From positions 40,796-104,795 of the forward strand of contig DYNM01000009.1 of assembly GCA_020721065.1 (NCBI GenBank): DNA of 64,000 nt. Reading direction: 5' to 3'. The notes under the pieces are model-generated. The model did no database searches. It saw nothing but the letters and a program-made list of their open reading frames with translations, and had not been told where the DNA came from. Positions 17,315 through 25,326 of this stretch are shown piece after piece. The stretch is from Thiocystis violascens (GTDB taxonomy: Bacteria; Pseudomonadota; Gammaproteobacteria; Chromatiales; Chromatiaceae). Each line of letters starts with the position of its first letter. Position 1 is the stretch's first letter. A program made the position numbers and the translations under genes.

Positions 17315-18298
17315 TTAACCCTCCGCGACAATTTTGTCATAAAAACTCAAGAAATCATCTGGCGTTGCGCCCTCGCGCCATTCAATTGCAGTGCGCGGAT
17401 GTTGATTTAATTGTCCGGTGATGTGATACGGAATTGAAGGCCCCCAATCGAGTTCTTTACGCAACGGTACCAGATAGTTTTGAATCATCTCAATCACGGG
17501 GCGCAGATTAAACTTGGGATTGCGCAGGAAGCCAAGCAGAATCTCGGTATGGCAATTGCCTGCGCCGCGTCCAAAGCCATATAAAGTGGAGTCAACCCGA
17601 TTACAGCCGAGAATAATTGCCTCAATGGTATTCGCAAAAGCGAGTTGTAAGTTGTTGTGTGCATGAATACCGATTTCTTTACCGGTATGTGCTAACGCTG
17701 CGCTATATTTGTGATACAGCCGATCCACCTGTTCTCGATATAAATAACCAAAACTATCTACAATCACCATTGTGGTGGCAGGAGTTGGCGCAATCGCTTC
17801 TAATACGGTGTCGATCTCTTCTTCAGTAATGCTGGAGACGGCCATTAAATTGGAGGTTGCTTCATAACCCAATTCAGTTGCGTAGTGAATCATCTCTACT
17901 GCTTCTGATACCTGATGCGCATAATAAGCAACCCGAATGGTGGATAATACGCTCTCGGATGCGGGAACCAATTGCGTTTGCCAATCGCTTTTGCCGGCAT
18001 CAGCCATCGCTGCTAATTTTAAGCCGGTGGTGGTTGGATTGTGATCGCCCACTACGCGCCGTAAATCCTCTTCATCGCAATGACGCCACGCCCCAAATTT
18101 ATCTTTGGGAAAAATACGCGGTGAGTTTTTATAACCAATTTCCATATAATCAACACCAGCAGCAACGCAGGTGCAATAAGCAGCTTGCACGAATTGATCA
18201 CTGAATTGGTGGGCATTAACTAATCCGCCATCGCGGATGGTGCAATCAAGTACCTTGAGTTCTGGGCGAAAAGTAATCCATGGGGCTTTTTCAGTCAT
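17315..18298 (-). CDS. DRE-TIM aldolase/HMGL-like domain protein (function unassigned)
   Basis: 327 residues forming a TIM barrel of the HMG-CoA lyase/homocitrate synthase/4-hydroxy-2-oxovalerate aldolase superfamily. The metal and catalytic signature is LDCTIRDGG at the N-terminus, with HxH in GIHAHNNLQLAFANTIEA and 'GFGRGAGNCHTE'. Close homologues are annotated only as 'aldolase catalytic domain-containing', and no substrate is established. Tight coupling to citrate synthase suggests an acyl-CoA/2-oxoacid reaction near the TCA cycle; that is inference. A 254-base gap to its right contains no gene I can support. Confidence 0.75.
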   Translation of the reverse strand: MTEKAPWITFRPELKVLDCTIRDGGLVNAHQFSDQFVQAAYCTCVAAGVDYMEIGYKNSPRIFPKDKFGAWRHCDEEDLRRVVGDHNPTTTGLKLAAMADAGKSDWQTQLVPASESVLSTIRVAYYAHQVSEAVEMIHYATELGYEATSNLMAVSSITEEEIDTVLEAIAPTPATTMVIVDSFGYLYREQVDRLYHKYSAALAHTGKEIGIHAHNNLQLAFANTIEAIILGCNRVDSTLYGFGRGAGNCHTEILLGFLRNPKFNLRPVIEMIQNYLVPLRKELDWGPSIPYHITGQLNQHPRTAIEWREGATPDDFLSFYDKIVAEG

Positions 18299-18552
18299 AG
18301 CGATTCTCTATTGTCAATGGTGTGTCGGGCTATTTTGACCGCAAGCGGCGCTTTGAGCAAATCGTTAGACCTGTCACTGTCGCGCAGTGAAGGAAAAAGT
18401 GTTGCGCGTGGTATTAAGTGGTAGCGATAGCATTCCAAGATGTTGCGGGTGATGGACGCAATACGGTTGTTAAATAACAGCGGTAGTTGGTGGAAATAAC
18501 CGCTACACAAAAACACCCGTAAAATTGCATAAAACTATCAAGATGATTTCTT

Positions 18553-19311
18553 TTATTGTTGCTGATGATTTTGAATGTCTACAGCGGCATAAACAACTAA
18601 CATGCCCCAGATGACTTTATTAACAATGTCGCCGATATTGATGGTGAATTCGCGTAAGACAACGCCGACGGCGGGATCAAAGACGATGGCGTAAAAAAAG
18701 CCGGCTGGAAAAATCATCCAGCCAATGAGGAAAAAGAAAAATAGATAGACCAATGCGTCGCGTTGTGCGGGTGCCATTTCCGCGACTGGCAAGCGGCGTA
18801 ATACTTGAAACAGTGAGAAGGTTAAATAAGAAAAGAATAGGCCGCTGATGGTGAACCAGAAGAGAGCCAGCAGCGATAAATTGTCGCCAAGATGCGTTAG
18901 TGTGGCGTGTTCACCAAGATAGCCGGTGAGAATCATGGCGGCATCAGTGAGTAATAAGGTGCGTAAAAAGGTGGTGCCGACGCGCTCTAAACCCATTAGC
19001 AGTGGGAACATGCTGATTAATACTAAGGTCGTTGCTAACCAATAGATGTAGCGCAGTTCTAACGGTAATGCGGTGATGGCGGCGGTCATTTCAGTAATGC
19101 CGGCAGCGCCAGCAGTGAGTGGTTGTAACCGCATAAAAAAGTAGAAATGAAGGATGCTGGAAACGGTGCAAATGCCGATGTTGAGTAGTGCCAGTAGTCG
19201 TAAATGTCCGCGTAAACGAGGCGTTTGGCTAATAAAATAAAGTACGGCTGCGGAGGCGGCGATGCCGCAAGTGAGAAATGAAAAATAGGTTAAATGAAAA
19301 AGCGTGGTCAT
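18553..19311 (-). CDS. Microbial (type I) rhodopsin, proteorhodopsin/xanthorhodopsin-like, without pump carboxylates; probable sensory rhodopsin
   Basis: 252 residues, seven predicted TM helices. Aligned by eye to proteorhodopsin, the retinal Schiff-base lysine is K232 in helix G (IGDIVNKVIWGML), preceded by secondary counterion D228. H55 in helix B (LHFYFFMR), GYLGE in helix D and GWMIFPAG in helix F are conserved. Helix C reads LRYIYWLATTLVLISMF: R87 is kept, but the proton-acceptor Asp is Tyr90 and the donor carboxylate is Met101 (T94 is kept), so proton pumping is unlikely. L98 sits at the green/blue tuning position. The start overlaps the chpA stop by four bases (ATGA), making it the last gene of the Pil-Chp operon. 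Sensory function is inferred from that position. No retinal-synthesis gene is in the window. Confidence 0.85.
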   Translation of the reverse strand: MTTLFHLTYFSFLTCGIAASAAVLYFISQTPRLRGHLRLLALLNIGICTVSSILHFYFFMRLQPLTAGAAGITEMTAAITALPLELRYIYWLATTLVLISMFPLLMGLERVGTTFLRTLLLTDAAMILTGYLGEHATLTHLGDNLSLLALFWFTISGLFFSYLTFSLFQVLRRLPVAEMAPAQRDALVYLFFFFLIGWMIFPAGFFYAIVFDPAVGVVLREFTINIGDIVNKVIWGMLVVYAAVDIQNHQQQ

Positions 19312-22300
19312 GGCATTGATGTCCGCTGTGAACGCATGGTGTTATCCAGCGCCTGTTGAATAAAATCTAATACGGCTTCGTCGTGATACGGTTTAATAAA
19401 ATACTGGTTGACGCCGACGCGCAAGGCTTCATGGCGATGATGGGCGGTGGAGCGTGAGGTGATCATGGCAATCGGTAACTGGCTGGTGGCGGAGTGGGCG
19501 CGTAAATGGGCGGTCAATTCCAGTCCGTTCATTTGTGGCATTTCCATGTCAACCAGCAACACGTCAACGCGCTCATGGTGCAAGGTTTGAAGTGCGTCCA
19601 TGCCATCGCGGGCGGTGAGGGCGCGATAGCCGCTGTCTGTTACCAGTTGTGCCAGCAGGCGGCGCATGGAGAGTGAATCATCGACGATTAAGACGGTGGG
19701 TACGGCGAGCGGCGCTGTCAGCTCTTCGGGCATAGCGGTGGCGAGTGGGGCGGTGTGGCTCAGATCAAGCAGGGTGCGCAGGTCGATGATGGGGACGACG
19801 CGCCCGTCGCCGAGAATGGATGCTCCCAGTACGCCGGGGCTGGTGGGAACCAGTGTGCCGAGTGGTTTGATGACGAATTCGCGGCTGTCTAGCAGGGTTT
19901 CGACCAAGATGGCGTGGTCGCCGCGCTCCGAGGTCAGCACCAGTATGACGCCAGGGCTGGATTCCAGCGGTGGTGCGAGTAATCCAAGCAAGGCGTTGAG
20001 GTGCAGCAGTGGGTAAGTTGCGTCGGCGTGGTGAAACTGCCAGCCGTTGGCGCTGGCGCTGCGGTCGCCTTCAGTTGCGAGTACGGCATAGCGCACGTCA
20101 TTGGCTGGCACAGCCAAAGGAGCGCCTTGGCTGTGAATGAGTAAGCAATGAATCGTCAACAGCGAGGTCGGCACGCGAGCGCGGACTTGATAACCGCTGC
20201 CGGTGGTTGATTCCAGCGCCAGCGTGCCGTTGAGCGAGCGGATGGTGGTGGCGACGATGTCCATGCCGACGCCGCGCCCGGAAATGTGGGTGACGTGCTC
20301 ACGGGTGGAGAAGCCGGGGTGCAATGTCAGGGCGAGTAGTTCTTGTGGAGTGGGTTCGGCAGTGGTGAGCAGACCGCTGGCGCTGGCTTTGGCGCGAATG
20401 CGTTCCCACGCGACGCCAGCGCCATCGTCGCGGCAAGTGATGACGATTTGATCGCCAAGTTGTTGAAATGAAAGTGTTAATGTGCCTTGCGCTGGTTTGC
20501 CGACGGCGCTGCGCTGCGCGGGTAATTCGATGCCGTGATCAATGGCGTTGCGCACGATGTGCATCAAGGCGGGCAGCAGGCGTTCCAGCACGTCGCTGTC
20601 GATGCGCACGGTCTCGCCTTCCACGATGAGCACGGCGTCTTTACCTGTTGTGCGGCACGTTTGGCGCACGGCGCGTTGCAGGCGTCCGACGATGGCTTGC
20701 ACTGGTATCAAGCGGGTGCCGAGTGTCAATTGGCGCAGTTCATGGCTCAACTTGAGTTGATGACGGTTGAGTTCGTCTAAATGGTTGATTGTGGTGTCGA
20801 GCGTTTGCGTGAGGTCGCGGGTGTCGTTGACGCTTTCGTTGAGCTGGCGAGCGGCAATCAACAGCTCGTCGTAGTGTTCCAATTCCAGCGGATCGACGGG
20901 CGCAGCGTCGTTGGTGGTGCGGTGCAGACTGCGCACATCAACGCGATGATCGAGTTCGGTGATTTGGAGCAGATGGCGCAGCGTGACTTCGCCGGTATCG
21001 CGCACAGTGCGTTGGGCAAGTTTGAGCTGTGTTTCAGATTGAGATAGCGCCAGCGCCAGCTCGCCCACCAGCCGCAGGAGGTTGTCAATGGTGGTGGCAG
21101 GAATTTGAAGCACGGCTTCATCGTTGGCGGATGCGTGGGTGCTGGTGGGCGCGAGCGGAGCGTCCAGTGCGGCGGATAGCGTGATCGGGGCGGATGCTGC
21201 GAGTGCTGGCGCGGCAACCAGCGCGGCGCAGCCTTCTTGGTCAAGGCGACCAACCCAATCTAAAACCTGCTGCATGAGGGGTTGAAAGGTTGCCGGGGCG
21301 TGTTGCTCAATGCCGTTGATGACATCAAACATCATGGCAAGACCGTCAGCAGCAGCCAGCAAGGTGTCGCCTAACGCCGGACTGGGGGCGAGATCGTGCG
21401 TCGTCAAAAATTCCAGCACATCTTCCAGATGATGACTCAACACGGCGACGGCGCGGATGCCGCACACGTTGGCGGAACCTTTCAGCGTGTGGGCATACCG
21501 CTGTGCCTGCCGCCGGGCGTCTTCAATCACACCTCCGCCCAGAATGACTTGAATCACGGTCGCCAACCGCTGCGTTAAATCCACCCCTTCGCGGCAAAAC
21601 CCCGCCAACACGCTGGCATCGACATCATCCGCCGGGGTCAACGCAACGTCAGCGGGGTCTATCTGCGTAGCGCGAGGCGGGGCGGCGTCACTGTCAAGCC
21701 GCAGCGGGTCTTGATACAGCGCGGTGATGAGTTCGGCGGCGTGGTCAGCGGCTAACGGTTGTGTCCACGCGGGATGCGTGAGCGTTGCGACCAAGGCACG
21801 ACGCGGCGCTTCCGCTAACGGAGCAGCAAAATAGTCATTCATCCGCTCCAACAGGTGCATCAAGTCATCAAGCAAGGCTTGAGACCATGCCGTTTCTGGC
21901 GCTTGCGCGGCGAACTGGTCACTCAAGCGATGGCACAAAGCGGCAAAAGCGATCAAGCCAGCATCGGCTGATGCTTCGGTGAAGCGTTCCAACAGTTCCC
22001 GACTGGCGGCAATGGCGACGCTGCGAGCGTCGGAGTGCGGGGCGTGGGCGAGATCGGCGAGATGATCGAGAAAATCTTGGGAATTATCGGCGGCTGCGGC
22101 AGCCAAAATCGCAAGTAATTCAAGTGCATCAGCGGTTAAACGCGGTTCGTCGTGTTCGCTGTTGTCAGTCGTCGATTCGCAGTTGTCAGTTGTCAGTTGT
22201 CGGTTGTCAGTTATTGGTTTTCCGTTGGCATCGGCGCGTTGGCAATCCTCTGGCACCAGCGACAGGTCATCCTGACAACTGACAACTGACAACTGACAAC

Positions 22301-22715
22301 TTTTTTCAACCTGCCAACTGCTTTCCCACAGCGCAATTGCCTCCGCCCCCAACGGCGGATCAAACGCCGCACTGCTGGCCAGTTCCACCACCGCCCTGAC
22401 TAAATTCGGCTCCTGCGGCGCGGCGAGACACGCATCCAACAGCGCCAGCAACTCCAAAACAATCGTCTCCGTACCCGTCGGCTCCCGGTGCGGCAAATCG
22501 CTGACAAAACTGTCAATAACCGTTAGCAATTCCGTGAAATGTGCGCCAGCCGCCTCCGCTGTCGGCCACAATTCGCCCACCAATTCCGCAAAAGCATTCG
22601 CCGCTACCAGCCGCTCCTCTGGCGTCGCCGTCGCTGCACCTGCCACCACCACTGCGTGGCGCAACGCCGGAATTGCCGGATAAAACACCGCAGCGAATGC
22701 CGCCAAAGTCGTCAT
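19308..22715 (-). CDS. chpA: ChpA/PilL-type hybrid chemotaxis histidine kinase (Hpt-HATPase-CheW-REC)
   Basis: 1135 residues. Order: a long N-terminal helical region, one recognisable Hpt domain with H409 in AHTLKGSAN, a dimerisation segment, the HATPase domain (IVRNAIDHGIELPAQR; GVGMDIVATTIRSLNG), a CheW-like domain (~860-990), and a C-terminal receiver (~1005-1130; VPTVLIVDDSLSMRR, DVLLVDMEMPQMNG, YFIKPY). It is shorter than Pseudomonas ChpA, which has several Hpt-type domains. Residues ~139-186 are encoded by a heptamer repeat block inserted in frame. It would phosphorylate the PilG- and PilH-like regulators. It lies two bases after the receptor gene and overlaps the rhodopsin gene. Confidence 0.9.
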   Translation of the reverse strand: MTTLAAFAAVFYPAIPALRHAVVVAGAATATPEERLVAANAFAELVGELWPTAEAAGAHFTELLTVIDSFVSDLPHREPTGTETIVLELLALLDACLAAPQEPNLVRAVVELASSAAFDPPLGAEAIALWESSWQVEKSCQLSVVSCQDDLSLVPEDCQRADANGKPITDNRQLTTDNCESTTDNSEHDEPRLTADALELLAILAAAAADNSQDFLDHLADLAHAPHSDARSVAIAASRELLERFTEASADAGLIAFAALCHRLSDQFAAQAPETAWSQALLDDLMHLLERMNDYFAAPLAEAPRRALVATLTHPAWTQPLAADHAAELITALYQDPLRLDSDAAPPRATQIDPADVALTPADDVDASVLAGFCREGVDLTQRLATVIQVILGGGVIEDARRQAQRYAHTLKGSANVCGIRAVAVLSHHLEDVLEFLTTHDLAPSPALGDTLLAAADGLAMMFDVINGIEQHAPATFQPLMQQVLDWVGRLDQEGCAALVAAPALAASAPITLSAALDAPLAPTSTHASANDEAVLQIPATTIDNLLRLVGELALALSQSETQLKLAQRTVRDTGEVTLRHLLQITELDHRVDVRSLHRTTNDAAPVDPLELEHYDELLIAARQLNESVNDTRDLTQTLDTTINHLDELNRHQLKLSHELRQLTLGTRLIPVQAIVGRLQRAVRQTCRTTGKDAVLIVEGETVRIDSDVLERLLPALMHIVRNAIDHGIELPAQRSAVGKPAQGTLTLSFQQLGDQIVITCRDDGAGVAWERIRAKASASGLLTTAEPTPQELLALTLHPGFSTREHVTHISGRGVGMDIVATTIRSLNGTLALESTTGSGYQVRARVPTSLLTIHCLLIHSQGAPLAVPANDVRYAVLATEGDRSASANGWQFHHADATYPLLHLNALLGLLAPPLESSPGVILVLTSERGDHAILVETLLDSREFVIKPLGTLVPTSPGVLGASILGDGRVVPIIDLRTLLDLSHTAPLATAMPEELTAPLAVPTVLIVDDSLSMRRLLAQLVTDSGYRALTARDGMDALQTLHHERVDVLLVDMEMPQMNGLELTAHLRAHSATSQLPIAMITSRSTAHHRHEALRVGVNQYFIKPYHDEAVLDFIQQALDNTMRSQRTSMP
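22161..22300. repeat. Inverted pair of GTTGTCA heptamer arrays inside chpA
   Basis: GTTGTCA at 22161, then five heptamers at 22182-22216 (GTTGTCA twice, GTTGTCG, GTTGTCA, GTTATTG). After ~57 bases come four exact units of the complement TGACAAC at 22273-22300. The two arrays could fold into a long hairpin. They encode low-complexity peptide (SVVSCQ, TTDN units) between the N-terminal helices and the Hpt domain of ChpA, and keep the frame open. Confidence 0.85.
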
Positions 22716-22716
22716 C

Positions 22717-24306
22717 TCACGCGACCGAGATGAGATTGGAGGTCAGCGGCACCGCTGGCGCTGGCAAGCGAAACAACCCAATTGAATCAAGAAGTTGTTG
22801 AGAATATGTCACCAAATTATTGGTCGCCTGCGCCTGTTGATTGATCTGAGCCGTCGTCTCCAGCGTACTGGCTCGCATCGACTCCACCCGCAACATCAAA
22901 GTGCGATTCGCGCCCACCTGATGTTGTGCTCGATCATCAATTTGACGCACCGCATCAACCAGCTTGATCGTCGCCTGCTGCGTCGCCAACATCCGCTCGC
23001 CCGCACTTTCAATCGTGCGCGACTCGCTGCCCACCGCTTCTGTCGCCTGATTCACTGTTTGAATGGTGTCCTGCGTGTCCACTTGGATATTGCGAATCAG
23101 CGTGGCAATTTGACTGGTCGCATGACGCGAACTGTCCGCCAACCGCTGCACCTCCTGCGCGACCACCGCAAAACCGCGCCCCGCCTCGCCAGCAGTCGCC
23201 GCCTGCATTGACGCATTGATCGCCAAAATGTGCGTGCGCTCAGAAAAGCTGTTGATGATGTCCACGATGCCGCTGATTTCCTGCGACCGTTCACCCAACC
23301 GCTTGATTCTCTTGCCGGTTTCCTGAATTGAAGTGCGAATGTTGCTCATGCCCTGCACCGCGCCCTTCACCGACGTCAGCGCCTCATCATTGGATTGGGT
23401 CGCCGTGTTCGCTGCCGCACTGCAAAACTGCGCCAGCGCCGCAATGCCATCAATCGCCTCAACCGTCTGCGCCAAATCATCAGCGGTGCGCTCAATTTCC
23501 AGCCGCTCCGCATCTGTCACCGCCACCACTTCCAGCCCTTGGGACTGCACCTGCAGCGCGGCCTGTCCCACGCGCCCGGCGATCTCGCGCACCTGCACCA
23601 ACACCCGCGCACTTTCCGAAGTGATGCGATTTAACGCATCGCTCAACGGTCCGGTGATGTCTTCTTTGACTGGCAATTTGAGCGTCAAATCCCGCGCTTG
23701 GCTGATTTCGCTGCTGATTTGCAGCATGGCAATAATGGAATCATTGAGCTGATCGTTTTGCCGCTCCAAAAAATCCAGCCCGCGATTGAAGGCAAGCACG
23801 GTGCTGCCCAGCTCATCCTCAGCGCCGGGATCGAGCCGTTCAGAAAAATCGCGCCGCAGCTCCATTCCCACAAGTGCGCCACGAATGCGCGTGAGACCAT
23901 CTCGAATGCGTTCGGCGGGATGCACGATGAAGCGTTGTGCCAGTCGCACGATAGAAATGTAAAACACCAAACCAGTCAGCAAGGCGCTCAACAGCAGCAC
24001 TGCGACCAACAGCGCCATCATCACCTGTTGCTGCTGGGCAGTCGCGGTGAGCGCCGCCTCCACGCGCTGACGTAAATACTCAGTAGTCGCCGCCTGCGCT
24101 TCCGGTGTACCGGTTTGATGCAGCAAGGCAGCAAGCTCTTGATTATGCTCAGGATGCACCGCTTGCCACATCTCGGCGCGTTCTCCGTACAGCCCGTTGA
24201 CGCTCAACAACACGGCGGCGGCGACCAGAAAAAAGACCAATAACACCAATGCGGTGGTGACGATGGTGAGTTTTGCGGAGATGGAAATATCGTTGAGAGT
24301 CATCAC
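22717..24306 (-). CDS. PilJ-like methyl-accepting chemotaxis receptor with short periplasmic segment
   Basis: 529 residues. TM1 ~13-36, a periplasmic segment of only ~60 residues, TM2 ~96-119, a HAMP-like region, then a long signalling coiled coil. Its tip 'INSFSERTHILAINASMQAATAGEAGRGFAVVAQEV' region (351-386) is the PilJ-type hairpin. P. aeruginosa PilJ is ~680 residues with a large periplasmic sensor domain; that domain is essentially missing here. A two-TM receptor with a tiny outer loop resembles haloarchaeal Htr transducers of sensory rhodopsins. It overlaps the cheW gene by four bases and precedes chpA. Confidence 0.85.
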   Translation of the reverse strand: MMTLNDISISAKLTIVTTALVLLVFFLVAAAVLLSVNGLYGERAEMWQAVHPEHNQELAALLHQTGTPEAQAATTEYLRQRVEAALTATAQQQQVMMALLVAVLLLSALLTGLVFYISIVRLAQRFIVHPAERIRDGLTRIRGALVGMELRRDFSERLDPGAEDELGSTVLAFNRGLDFLERQNDQLNDSIIAMLQISSEISQARDLTLKLPVKEDITGPLSDALNRITSESARVLVQVREIAGRVGQAALQVQSQGLEVVAVTDAERLEIERTADDLAQTVEAIDGIAALAQFCSAAANTATQSNDEALTSVKGAVQGMSNIRTSIQETGKRIKRLGERSQEISGIVDIINSFSERTHILAINASMQAATAGEAGRGFAVVAQEVQRLADSSRHATSQIATLIRNIQVDTQDTIQTVNQATEAVGSESRTIESAGERMLATQQATIKLVDAVRQIDDRAQHQVGANRTLMLRVESMRASTLETTAQINQQAQATNNLVTYSQQLLDSIGLFRLPAPAVPLTSNLISVA

Positions 24307-24803
24307 ACTGGTTCCGACAAAGTAGCAAGATCGACCCGACGCGCTCGCTGCGCCAACAGCACGAGCAAGCCGCCAAGATCACTGTCGAGATAAGGCACTG
24401 CATCGACCGTCAAGCTGTGCTGCGCGAGTTCAGAGAGTGGCTCCGGCAGCGGCGGCGGCGGAGCGGTGGGCGTGTCCGGCAACACAGTGATGCCGGTCAT
24501 CTCATCAATGCCCAGCGCAGCACGCGCCTCACCGCGCCCCAGCGCCAGCAGATACCGGCTTGGATTGGCGCTGCGCTCGCCCAGCAGGGCAGCTAAATCG
24601 TAGACCGGCGCAACATCACCGCGAAAGCTGGCCAGCCCCAAACACCAGTGTTGCGTAAATGGCAGGCGAGCGCACGGCAACGGCGGATAGACCTCGGCTG
24701 GCATTCCCAGCGGAATCAGCAGCCAACGGGTGCCGATCCGAAATGCGTGGCGAAATTCACCCGCCAGCGCAGCATCTGCTGGCGCGTCAACGTCCGTCAT
24801 CAC
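24303..24803 (-). CDS. pilI: PilI-like CheW adaptor
   Basis: 166 residues with a CheW fold: 'HAFRIGTRWLLIPLGMPAEVYPP', 'CLGLASFRGDVAPVYDLAALLGE', 'YLLALGRGEARAALGIDEMTGI'. The LA(S)FRG(D)VAPVYDL stretch is the classical CheW G-R/N-G-x-hP-hhDL motif. It would dock the receptor to the ChpA kinase. A proline-rich insertion (PTAPPPPLPEP) precedes the last strand. Both ends overlap neighbours by four bases (ATGA), so translation is coupled along pilH-pilI-pilJ. Confidence 0.85.
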   Translation of the reverse strand: MMTDVDAPADAALAGEFRHAFRIGTRWLLIPLGMPAEVYPPLPCARLPFTQHWCLGLASFRGDVAPVYDLAALLGERSANPSRYLLALGRGEARAALGIDEMTGITVLPDTPTAPPPPLPEPLSELAQHSLTVDAVPYLDSDLGGLLVLLAQRARRVDLATLSEPV

Positions 24804-25174
24804 ACCCGTCCGCCAGCAACCAATTGATTGATATAATTCAAAATCTCAGCGTCCGCATACGGCTTGACGACATATCCTTTCGCGCCCTGCAACTGCGCCC
24901 ACATCTTGTCGGCTTTCTGGTTTTTACTGCTGACCACCACCACCGGAATGCGCTCAGTCGTCGGGTCTTCACGCAGCGCCCGCGTCGCGTGAAAACCGTC
25001 CACGTCTTCCATCACGATGTCCATAAAAATCAAATCGGGGTGCTCACTTTGCGCCCGCGCCACCACTTCACGTCCCGATACCGCAGTTGCCACGCTGTGC
25101 CCGGCTTTAATTAACACATCCCGCAAATGATCGCGCTCAGTTGCAGAATCATCGACCACTAATAACTTTGCCAT
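24800..25174 (-). CDS. pilH: PilH-like single-domain response regulator
   Basis: 124 residues, a stand-alone receiver. Acidic pocket D8-D9, phospho-acceptor D52 (LIFMDIVMEDVDG), S82 and K104 in YVVKPY are all present. 'QKADKMWAQLQGAKGYVVKPY' is typical of PilH of the twitching pathway, where it acts as a phosphate sink or retraction regulator. It is followed by pilI with a four-base overlap. A 152-base gap with a heptamer array separates it from the PilG-like gene. Confidence 0.85.
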   Translation of the reverse strand: MAKLLVVDDSATERDHLRDVLIKAGHSVATAVSGREVVARAQSEHPDLIFMDIVMEDVDGFHATRALREDPTTERIPVVVVSSKNQKADKMWAQLQGAKGYVVKPYADAEILNYINQLVAGGRV

Positions 25175-25248
25175 TTTAATCCCCTATTCACGCCCGCAAA
25201 TCATGCGCAGCAATGTGATTATTTTTAGGAGTGACGCGGTTGAAAACA

Positions 25249-25276
25249 GTTGTCAGTTTTGAGTTGGCAGTTGTCA
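25249..25276. repeat. GTTGTCA-type heptamer array between pilG-like gene and pilH
   Basis: GTTGTCA GTTTTGA GTTGGCA GTTGTCA in tandem at 25249-25276 in the only sizeable gap of the chemosensory operon. Partial units in the opposite sense (CAACAACTGCCAA) follow about 20 bases later, again giving an inverted arrangement. Confidence 0.7.
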
Positions 25277-25326
25277 ATAAAAAACAGCGTTATTACCAAC
25301 AACTGCCAATTCAAAAACGCATAATT

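Noticed and set aside
18553..19311. Heliorhodopsin or an ordinary seven-TM receptor instead of a type I rhodopsin
   Set aside because: The helix G DxxxK, helix D GYLGE, helix F GWxIxPxG and helix B HFYF..R patterns align with proteorhodopsins in order and spacing.
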